Shown here: piece by piece, positions 48,886-56,783 of the stretch
Numbering within the stretch: the stretch's first letter is position 1
Layout: every line of letters starts with the position of its first letter
Assembly (NCBI GenBank): GCA_002811645.1
Contig: PDIP01000021.1
Span: 86,328 to 150,327, forward strand
Source: Corallochytrium limacisporum
Taxonomy: Eukaryota; Opisthokonta
Length of the DNA stretch: 64,000 nt
Reading direction: 5' to 3'
Notes under the pieces: generated by a model
Told to the model about the DNA's origin: nothing
Database searches by the model: none
The model's input: only the letters and a program-made list of their open reading frames with translations
Made by a program: the position numbers and the translations under genes

Positions 48886-49267
48886 CTGTCGCTGTGGCTC
48901 TCATATACTATACATTGAGACATTTTCTTTCATATGACATTAAAAAGTTTGACATGCCCTATCTGAGTTACCTGAGTCACCCATGGCAATGTGTATCCCT
49001 TGTATTGATTTTCCTCCATTTGCGCCCCCGGTACCAACATCGCGGGGACCCCGCCCCTTCCCGGGAGGGGGAGAGAGAGGTCTTTAGTATTGAGCGCGAA
49101 AAGGTGGCCCTTCCTCGTACGGTAGCCAAGAACCTCCCTTTTCTTTTTGTAGGTAGGAACCCCAAGGCGACAAAGCTATTAGGGAGACCACGGTACACAT
49201 CAGCTTTGCAGGTCACTTCCTTATTAGCACACCGTGCAATACGAAGTACACGAAGTGATTCAAAACC
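48886..49267. other. Intergenic region with E2F-like site
   Basis: About 380 bp between tandem plus-strand genes. It has a GC-rich segment (49,025-49,080) followed by GCGCGAAA at 49,094-49,101. Confidence 0.5.
49094..49101 (+). promoter_or_regulatory. E2F-like site GCGCGAAA
   Basis: Matches TTTSSCGC on the opposite strand, 167 bp upstream of the 447-aa gene. A single octamer can occur by chance. Confidence 0.3.
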
Positions 49268-50611
49268 ATGGTGTCTCCATACTCAAACCCACTGGCTACG
49301 AAATTAATCCATGGCCACAAGAACTTTGGAAACGTGAGAGCCACCGCTGCGGAGAAACAGCCACCATTGTCACACTATGATCGGGATAACTTTTCAGCCG
49401 TATTGTATGCTAGTGGGCTACCAGAGTACCAAACACATCCGCTTCTGAAAGATGTATACAAAGAGGGCGATAAGTATCCAGTGTCGAAAGTAAAGGTACC
49501 GAAGCACGCCAACGGTACGAGGGAACGGAAGACAGCTGTAGATGCCTGTGCTCCAGACAACAGAGCGTATCTACACGAATTCAACCATGGCATCACTGAA
49601 CTTCGTAACAATTTGAAGGCGTCAGCGAGAGCTGGTAAGAATGGTACTGAAATAGCAAATGCACGTTTGCGACTCCTGGCATCGTACATGAACATGGTGA
49701 GATTGATGGAGAAGGGGCGACGTGCTTCACCTGGCGAAAGGAAGAGACTTAGCGAGCCCCTGGCGAGTCTGCTCGCTGAGCTTCAGCTTACAGCTGCCAC
49801 AGCGCCCCTTGCTACCGTCGGTCCTGGGCCCACACGGACACACTTTTTCCGGAATAATAATGCAATGGAGAGAGATATGTACAAGACGACAGCTCGATTC
49901 GAGCCTGCTAGTGGGAGGCCATCGAAGTTTAACTTGGTGCCAAGATGTCGTGGACAGGGACTGATTCAGCGAACCAAACCGAGAGCTGCTCGAGCCACTC
50001 AGAAACAATCGAACAGCGTTGGGTTGCAGAAGACAAACAGACCATACAAATCGTCAAGAGGACAGAGAACTGTCCTCCCACAGACGAACAGGGGTACCGG
50101 AACGGTGTCCCCAAGGAAATCTCTAGGTCGGTTGAAGCTGGAGCCGAACACACATGACCTGCGGAATGATAAAGAGTTCGAGGAGTTGATTGAAAAGATC
50201 GAACGCATTGAAAACAGTACACAAGCAACCAAGGACCGCTTACGAAGATCAGATAGCGCCAAACCCCCCACCATGAAGCGCAAAGTTGCGCGTAGCAGCC
50301 AACATGTTACCGAATCGGAGGACATGAAGCCAAAGACAACCCGGAAATGGTCCGTAAACTTCAGTCAAAAGTTTGTCAATGCACTCGATAAAGCGGCTGA
50401 CGAACATCAAGCACATACCTGTCAGCGCTTTGTGACAGTGGACTACGTAAACGTTCCCTGGGATGACCTCAACCGAGTGGCCGATTCCGTTGCCGACTAT
50501 TTCATCTACGAAGAAGTCGATGAGCTGGAGAAAAGAATATCTGAAATGGCAGAAAACCTTGTCATGGAAGAAATCGAGCTAATGGCCACCACCCCAACGA
50601 CGATCGACTAA
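49268..50611 (+). CDS. Conserved-looking basic protein of unknown function
   Basis: A 447-residue protein starting in a good context (accATGG). I do not recognise a domain. The N-terminal part has short conserved-looking segments (FSAVLYASGLPEYQTHPLLK) and a helical stretch at about 110-180. A basic, disordered middle (205-290) is rich in R, K, T and P. A predicted coiled coil lies at 290-320 (EFEELIEKIERIENSTQ). The C-terminus is acidic and helical (VDELEKRISEMAENLVMEEI). The layout and the E2F-like site upstream would suit a centriolar or spindle protein, but that is inference only. It lies between an F-box gene and TONSL on the same strand. Confidence 0.75.
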   Translation: MVSPYSNPLATKLIHGHKNFGNVRATAAEKQPPLSHYDRDNFSAVLYASGLPEYQTHPLLKDVYKEGDKYPVSKVKVPKHANGTRERKTAVDACAPDNRAYLHEFNHGITELRNNLKASARAGKNGTEIANARLRLLASYMNMVRLMEKGRRASPGERKRLSEPLASLLAELQLTAATAPLATVGPGPTRTHFFRNNNAMERDMYKTTARFEPASGRPSKFNLVPRCRGQGLIQRTKPRAARATQKQSNSVGLQKTNRPYKSSRGQRTVLPQTNRGTGTVSPRKSLGRLKLEPNTHDLRNDKEFEELIEKIERIENSTQATKDRLRRSDSAKPPTMKRKVARSSQHVTESEDMKPKTTRKWSVNFSQKFVNALDKAADEHQAHTCQRFVTVDYVNVPWDDLNRVADSVADYFIYEEVDELEKRISEMAENLVMEEIELMATTPTTID

Positions 50612-50938
50612 GATCATTATTCAAACCCATACAGAAAATCTATGCCCCGTATCAACTCGCCTTAGCTCGGCCCCCCTCCCCACGCAACTTTGTTCTCGAA
50701 ACACTTCCGGTTCCCTGAGTCATTTGCAGGCAACAGTGGGGTACAAGTTTAAGCGCCAAAAATTCAACGACAGCAATTGGTGGGGAGGGCTTCCACAGAC
50801 CAGGTACCTCATACTTGCAAGGTCTCGCAATCTTGCACGAAACTTCAAACTGATCAGAGCCAAAGGCGCTGCTCAATACAACAAAAATCTTGTGAACATA
50901 GCCATGTGGGGCTCTTAGAAGTTCTATCTTTTTTCGAA
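50612..50938. other. TONSL upstream region with E2F-like site
   Basis: About 330 bp containing GCGCCAAAAA at 50,753-50,762. The TONSL frame is open from 50,777, but the first ATG is at 50,939. Confidence 0.5.
50753..50762 (+). promoter_or_regulatory. E2F-like site GCGCCAAAAA upstream of TONSL
   Basis: A full match to the E2F consensus, 186 bp before the ATG of a replication-fork gene. Confidence 0.5.
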
Positions 50939-53900
50939 ATGGGAAAGTCGTCAGACACAGCGAAGCTGTCCATCGCACAGCTAAAGCAGCTCGCAGAGTC
51001 ATGGGCTCGAAAAGGCAATCTCAAAGAGGAAGCGTGTACATTAAATATTTTGGGGCATAAGTATACAGAGAAAGGTAAGATGGCCAAGGCACTAGAATGT
51101 CACCGCAAGGAATTGATGCTGACACAGCAGTTTAAAGATATGGACCTTGGGATTCCGCACAGGAAGATCGCAGAATGCTTGGCTACCTTGGGAGAATTTA
51201 AGGAAGCCGTTCATCATGCCAAATTGTACGTGAGTGAAGAGAAACGAAGAGGTGATGATCTCGAACTTCAACGAGCCTGGCTTGTGATTGGAAACATTTA
51301 CCAGGAGTGCGCAGTAGCCGACATTAACAACAGGTTGAGCGGGGCATATTTAAAGAAGGCTCTACAATGTCTGTCCAAGAGTATGTCAATTGCGGAAGTA
51401 CTGACTCCGGCGCAGGGTATGTCAGGTGTTCTGCGACAGCAGACTATTTGTGATCTCTCCAACAATCTTGCAAACGTATACGATCTGCTCAATAAGCCTA
51501 TGGAAGCTGAATGGCACGCTAATGAAGCCATTGACAAGGCCCAAATCCTTGCGGACGATGAGCGTGAAATGAGATCATACTTCACAAAGGGAATATGCAT
51601 GGGAAATCAACAGTGTACAAAGAAAGCAATCGGTGCAATGACTGTTAGTGCAGATCTAGCCCGTCATCGTGGTGAATACTACACGGAGATCGAGGCCTTG
51701 TACCACCTGGCAACCCACTATCTGGCACAATTCCATCAATCGAAAGTGTCTGACGTGAGTCCACTCATTCAGACGCGCGAAACTCTGCGAAAGGCATACC
51801 AAAAGCTGGGACGAAGAGATGATCCTCGAGAAATGAAGCCCCAAATCATCAAATTGTATCGTTCAAGCGGAAAACTTGAGGAACTGTACGTCGAACGGAA
51901 GAGTGTAGGGAGCACATGCGAACTTCATGCCTGGGTTACTGGTAAATTGTATGAACAAATTGGTGATATCTACTGGGATATCGGATGGAAAGAAAAAGCG
52001 ATTGAAGCCTATGAGTCCGCGAAGACCCAGTATCAGGGAATTACGGGGTCATTGGCGACGGACCCAGTGTACAGAGTAAAGAAGCATTTGCTTGGAGTTC
52101 TGGGTAGCATAGGTATGGTCGCATGGGAGATCTCGAACCATGACAAGGCAATCGACTTCTATGCGCGCGCTGCGGCATGCGCAGAAGAGTCCGGGCAAGC
52201 ACTGCAGAAAGCATACTATATCATCGATTGGGCACAGGCTGTGGAGGCCAAAAGTGAGGCTGACCAGGGCCTGGATGAGCTTGCGGCCAAAGACATCCTT
52301 GGTCCCGTCCGGGAGGCTCTTCAGACATTCATGCGGAACGCTCCATTGCCGCGGTCTCAGTACGACCAAGTTGTTGAAGGATACAGGGTCCTCGGCAGGA
52401 TATACACAGCCCTTGCTCAGAGCAAGGCAGCGGAAAAGGCACATGCCAGGGCAGACGAAATGCAAACAGCTGCTTCTGAAGCGTTGGATGATGCAAACAG
52501 CCAGGACAACGATGACGATGAAGACGCGGATTTTGAGGCGGAAGAAGAAATCTTACACTATTCGTCCAGGCGTGGTCGCCATGTTGGGGACAAATACGTT
52601 CTTGAGCGAAACGAGAAAGGTGAGACCCCTTTGATAACGGCCGCTATTGAAGGAGACTTGGAGCGGGCAACAATCTGTATATCCGAGGGAGCGGAGGTGA
52701 ATGCCCGTGACTACGGCGGATGGAGTGCACTGCATGAAGCCTGCAATCACGGCAATCTGGATATTGTTGAGTTGCTCCTGGATCACGGAGCTGACATCAA
52801 CCTCGATGGTGGAAATAATAGTACACCCCTCATATCGGCCGTACTTGGTGATCAGTTGGCGGTTGTTCATTGTCTCGTTCGACGAGGTGCGAATCTGGTG
52901 CGCAGGGACAAGGGTGGAATGCGCGCTGTTGACCTATGCAAAGATGACGATATTCGTAGAGCGTTAGTAAGGGCCATGTCAGAGCAGGGACTCATCCGCG
53001 AAGACAACGCCAGCAAGCTCCTAAAGGAGAACAACTTTGCTACCACTAATGCGTACTTGGACGAGACTGCCGTAAAACGTGCACGCATGGGTCCAAACCG
53101 CCTGCTTGAGGCACGCTCAAGACCCACTGAAGATATACTTCCAGACAATCAAACCTTTGAAAGGTGTGTGGACCAGTGGGAAAGAGTTCTTGGAAAACGA
53201 AAGAAAGCAATAACAAGGATGTACAGCGACGGCAGTGATGACGCGGACGAGGAGACAGATCCTGTGGCAATCAGTAGATCGGCCAAGAAGCCACGGGACG
53301 ACAAAGACAGAAAAAAGATGCCTTCAATGGACGTTATTTCCACTGATGTGGATGAAACATCAAGAAATCGAGGCCCGATGGAACACAAGCTACTTGGGAA
53401 GCCTGCATCTGCACTGGATCTCCTCCGGGCCAAACGTCAGGAGAGACAGCGGAAGATAGCAGCACCGAGCGGCTTGAGCGACCGCGATGTCTCGCGTGAA
53501 GAGCGGTTGAATGAATGGAAGCAGAAACGGGTGTCCTTTGACGGAAAAAGCCAAGGGCAGACACCCTTACGGCCAATGGAGAATCTGCCCCGGGCCACTG
53601 GCCAAGCAACAGCTGCCATCAAGTCCAAAATCTTGCGCGGAATCGCTCAAGGAACATGTCAAGGCTTGACAAGAGATTTCTCTGAGACGGTGGCAACTTC
53701 ACCGTACAATGAGATGATCGAGATCATCTTCCCTGATGTTGACAAGTTATCATTGCGAGTGCAACGCCGAGAAATTGCAAACTATGCCACTCTGAAAGCC
53801 TATCTTGCACAGGAAATCGGACTTGGACAGTACCTTGATGAAATCTCTACCTCAAATGGCAAGACCGTCACGAATGCTACTGCTGCTGAGGTCTCTGCTC

Positions 53901-54919
53901 CGGAGTTCAAGGGGCCCCTTGAGTGCTGCTTGCGTCCCGGTCATCATCCAGAGGCCATCTATTGCATTTTCTGCAAGCTTCGGGATCTCACTCCGAATAC
54001 GGACGTTTTCCGTCAGCTCGAGCAAATACCATCCACGCGGGCGTTCACTTTGACTGGGATTCCTCTGAGTGTTGGACAAATCCAAGGCGTTCTGGCGGCC
54101 TTGTCACATGCTAGCCATTGCGAGAAACTTGTCCTTGATGCGGTCATGTTGGACGAAGCGGTCATGAAAGCCCTCGCACGCATCATCCCAAAGTTCAGCA
54201 GATTGCGACACCTGTCTGTAGCACTGAACTCTGCTTCAGCCGCGAGTGTCCACAAATTGATTATTAGTGTAGCGAGCAGCATCAGCAGTGAAACTTTAGA
54301 GTATCTGGATGTTAGCGGCAACAGATTGGGCGAGATATCATGCCAGAAGGTCTTAACGGCAGTATTTGCGCGATGTACGAATCTGCGCACTTTGAAGATG
54401 GCCAATTGTGCCATTAGCGATGACAGCCGCCTAAATCTGGCCATCATGACTGCACGGTCTCTACACAACCTGGATATTTCAGACAACGACAGCACGCTGC
54501 TGGAATCCAAGGTCCTGATGTCTTGCATTGGCCAGTCATCGGTGCGAAGCCTGATCATCAATGGCTACGACCTCACTGCAGGCAATGATGCTCTGGAGCA
54601 TCTGTCGGAAAGCAATTCCTTACATTCCATAGATATCCGCCGCTGTGAACTTCCTTCCGACGATGACCAATTGAGTCGGCTTCTTGGGAAGTTTGATGGA
54701 GCCCTGAAGAATATTAACACGGTTCATGCGGCTCACTGCCATATTGGATCAAAAAATGGCTTCATCACATGGCTGCAGAGGTACGTGAACGTCGACACAG
54801 AGCGTCAAGTTTTCCTTAGTATAGACTCTGGAATCACTGCAGACGATCTGACATCCTTGAAAGTGTCATTCGAGCCGCTTAGAGATTCGGACACTGTGCG
54901 CTTCACTCGCTCAACCTGA
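50939..54919 (+). CDS. TONSL: Tonsoku-like protein (TPR, ankyrin, LRR)
   Basis: From the ATG at 50939 (MGKSSDTAKLSI) the protein is 1,326 residues. TPR repeats fill about 1-500, then an acidic stretch near 520 (DDDEDADFEAEEE). Ankyrin repeats span about 550-690, with NEKGETPLI, RDYGGWSALHEACNHGNLDI and VELLLDHGADIN. The C-terminal third (about 1,030-1,320) has leucine-rich repeats (LEYLDVSGNRLGE, LHNLDISDN). This is the animal TONSL/plant TSK order. TONSL-MMS22L protects stalled forks and reads histone H4 unmethylated at K20. The D, W, E and N of the second ankyrin repeat that contact H4 in human TONSL appear conserved, so the reader should be functional. MMS22L is not in the window. Confidence 0.93.
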   Translation: MGKSSDTAKLSIAQLKQLAESWARKGNLKEEACTLNILGHKYTEKGKMAKALECHRKELMLTQQFKDMDLGIPHRKIAECLATLGEFKEAVHHAKLYVSEEKRRGDDLELQRAWLVIGNIYQECAVADINNRLSGAYLKKALQCLSKSMSIAEVLTPAQGMSGVLRQQTICDLSNNLANVYDLLNKPMEAEWHANEAIDKAQILADDEREMRSYFTKGICMGNQQCTKKAIGAMTVSADLARHRGEYYTEIEALYHLATHYLAQFHQSKVSDVSPLIQTRETLRKAYQKLGRRDDPREMKPQIIKLYRSSGKLEELYVERKSVGSTCELHAWVTGKLYEQIGDIYWDIGWKEKAIEAYESAKTQYQGITGSLATDPVYRVKKHLLGVLGSIGMVAWEISNHDKAIDFYARAAACAEESGQALQKAYYIIDWAQAVEAKSEADQGLDELAAKDILGPVREALQTFMRNAPLPRSQYDQVVEGYRVLGRIYTALAQSKAAEKAHARADEMQTAASEALDDANSQDNDDDEDADFEAEEEILHYSSRRGRHVGDKYVLERNEKGETPLITAAIEGDLERATICISEGAEVNARDYGGWSALHEACNHGNLDIVELLLDHGADINLDGGNNSTPLISAVLGDQLAVVHCLVRRGANLVRRDKGGMRAVDLCKDDDIRRALVRAMSEQGLIREDNASKLLKENNFATTNAYLDETAVKRARMGPNRLLEARSRPTEDILPDNQTFERCVDQWERVLGKRKKAITRMYSDGSDDADEETDPVAISRSAKKPRDDKDRKKMPSMDVISTDVDETSRNRGPMEHKLLGKPASALDLLRAKRQERQRKIAAPSGLSDRDVSREERLNEWKQKRVSFDGKSQGQTPLRPMENLPRATGQATAAIKSKILRGIAQGTCQGLTRDFSETVATSPYNEMIEIIFPDVDKLSLRVQRREIANYATLKAYLAQEIGLGQYLDEISTSNGKTVTNATAAEVSAPEFKGPLECCLRPGHHPEAIYCIFCKLRDLTPNTDVFRQLEQIPSTRAFTLTGIPLSVGQIQGVLAALSHASHCEKLVLDAVMLDEAVMKALARIIPKFSRLRHLSVALNSASAASVHKLIISVASSISSETLEYLDVSGNRLGEISCQKVLTAVFARCTNLRTLKMANCAISDDSRLNLAIMTARSLHNLDISDNDSTLLESKVLMSCIGQSSVRSLIINGYDLTAGNDALEHLSESNSLHSIDIRRCELPSDDDQLSRLLGKFDGALKNINTVHAAHCHIGSKNGFITWLQRYVNVDTERQVFLSIDSGITADDLTSLKVSFEPLRDSDTVRFTRST

Positions 54920-55577
54920 GGTATGTATCACGCGCAAAACGAGTGACAAGATTGGCGTTGGTTCGTTCGCCCCTCTTGAATCTAAAATCTGTATTTTATC
55001 TTTTATTTTGATTGCAATCAAATTGCATCATTTTTTATATTGTATATACTTACGTCTGAAATATAATATCTGGTCCCGCCTGCATGTCCTAGTACTAGTA
55101 CTACGATGTTATACCAGAAGACTGAACACCTACTTACAAGAGACATACTAAACTCGAAACTCTTGAAATTCCCGTATGTAAAATACAACCGCCGGTTGAT
55201 CATTTGCTCTTGTGTTGCCTGGCCTCCTTGGCCATGACAGTGCTTTCAATAGTTGAATCCTCTGTCCATACTTCCGGGAGTTGGATCCCGGGCAGTCTTG
55301 CACCCTGTCAAGTGAGCTCATAGCAGGGACTCTGAACATGGATTCGGGGTTCAGGTTTACAAACGGGGATCGAGAACCCACTCTGCAATCAGAAACAATG
55401 AGGAATCTTCACGGCTTCAGAGATGTTAACCTACGGGAATTTTTAATACTATGACTTGCGTTAAACTAAACAGACGTGGTTGTGGTAACATCCTATGTGC
55501 GGACATGGTCTCATGTAGCACAGCTACCGAGGGACCTTTCTCGAAGAAACACCACAGAGCATAACTGACAATCCTAC
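54920..55577. other. Convergent interval of unusual length (TONSL / methyltransferase)
   Basis: All other convergent spacers here are 27-121 bp; this one is 658 bp and AT-rich at its left end. It contains the candidate minus-strand exon at 55,148-55,382. Confidence 0.45.
55148..55382 (-). CDS. Candidate terminal exon of an unidentified gene
   Basis: A 77-codon open stretch (VGSRSPFVNLNPESMFRV, then KYGQRIQLLKALSWPRRPG, ending FYIREFQEFRV) with protein-like composition. It is directly preceded by TTTCTGATTGCAG, a good branch-point plus acceptor. There is no in-frame ATG at its beginning and no first exon could be fixed with confidence in the 190 bp before the methyltransferase stop. Family not recognised. 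Confidence 0.3.
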
Positions 55578-56783
55578 CTAGGCAAGAATACCCTTGGGCA
55601 TTGGGCCCGAAAGAATGGCCTGCAGGCTGGTCTTGTCAGACACACGGTCGTAGACATGTACACCGTTACTGGTGTTTTTGATAATGAATCCACTATTCTT
55701 TGTCTCTATCTCAGGTAGTGGGCCACGAATACTGACGATGGTGCGCAAATTGCTAAGGTCCTCTTTAGCCAGCTCCTCAGCAATAGGCCAGACATCATTC
55801 ATGGGGACACTAATGATCACAATGGAAGCTCGTGACAGAATCTTGAAATCTACACTAGCGTAGTCATCAGTGAAGCGGATCTCAGCATTGCCAAAGGCCA
55901 GGCTAGTGCCAGGTGCTCCACTGAGGCCGCTGGCACCGGTGCTGACGCCAATGGCAGTGGACCGGTAGTATTTGGCCGCTCTGTTGAGCAACAGCCCATT
56001 GCCACAGCCCAGGTGGACAATGATATCATTCGAGCGGGGTCGAATAGAGCCTAACAAGGTGTCAACCTTGTCTGTAGAGTTGATGAACTGTTCCATACGC
56101 ATATTGTTAGGGCCAGTGGGAGCCATCATGGGCGATGATGTAGAGCCGCTCAGCAGCTCGTCACTGGAACAGTCCGCACTATAACTATCAGAGAGACTGG
56201 CAGTCTCAGAATCACACAAGGTTTCTCCCTCGCGTCCCTGATTGCTCATGCAGGAGTAGACCGAGCGCCGGGGGCTGGTGAGGGGACTGATGTCTTCCGC
56301 TTCTTCTTCAGCTACGCTTTCTGTAATACTGCACAAGCTGCTCCGACGCATTAGAGACGGGGGCATCTTGATGCTCCGTCGGACAACGCGAAGAGGAGGC
56401 TGCTTTGATGCACCGAGCTGTTCAGGCGACATGGCCTTGCTAACTGCAACAAGACGCTCCGCTCGTCCACGAAGCTTAATGATAAATTGCCCGAACCGAG
56501 TCAATGTCTGTACATACAGTGGTCTCAGAACGCTGCTGTAAAAAGCATAGAAAATGCCTGCAGGGATGCCAATAATAATAAGCAGCGGCGATGCTATAAT
56601 GGCAACAAAAATTCCGATAACTAGGAAAGGTAACATACCCAGCGCTAATGATGCCAAATGCCAATTTCTTGATGTGGCCTGTGTGTATGTAGGTGGAATG
56701 GGACCGTACATGGACCGAGATTTGTTGGGACCAGCTGTCCGCTTCGGCATTCGCGCCGTGCGAACTTCATGGAAGTCCTCCAT
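55578..56783 (-). CDS. Membrane-anchored SAM-dependent methyltransferase, FAM173/ATPSCKMT-like
   Basis: A 401-residue protein with two adjacent hydrophobic segments at about 43-90 (LASLALGMLPFLVIGIFVA, then IIASPLLIIIGIPAGIFYAF). A serine-rich charged linker follows at 135-245, then a Rossmann methyltransferase core starting at about 258 with motif I IIVHLGCGNGLLLNRA. The C-terminal strand-loop (IVIISVPMNDVWPIAEELA, then GVHVYDRV) parallels the FAM173 lysine methyltransferases of mitochondria, which are also membrane-anchored and methylate the ATP-synthase c-ring or ANT. The acidic residue after motif II is not obvious and the linker is unusually long, so activity and target are unproven. Confidence 0.5.
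   Translation of the reverse strand: MEDFHEVRTARMPKRTAGPNKSRSMYGPIPPTYTQATSRNWHLASLALGMLPFLVIGIFVAIIASPLLIIIGIPAGIFYAFYSSVLRPLYVQTLTRFGQFIIKLRGRAERLVAVSKAMSPEQLGASKQPPLRVVRRSIKMPPSLMRRSSLCSITESVAEEEAEDISPLTSPRRSVYSCMSNQGREGETLCDSETASLSDSYSADCSSDELLSGSTSSPMMAPTGPNNMRMEQFINSTDKVDTLLGSIRPRSNDIIVHLGCGNGLLLNRAAKYYRSTAIGVSTGASGLSGAPGTSLAFGNAEIRFTDDYASVDFKILSRASIVIISVPMNDVWPIAEELAKEDLSNLRTIVSIRGPLPEIETKNSGFIIKNTSNGVHVYDRVSDKTSLQAILSGPMPKGILA

Noticed and set aside
50777-50938. 54-codon in-frame extension of TONSL
   Set aside because: No ATG in it; MGKSSDTAK at 50939 is a natural TONSL start.
54917-54927. GAG|GTATGT donor just after the TONSL stop codon
   Set aside because: The stop precedes the donor, so splicing there could not extend the protein. 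The LRR end looks complete.
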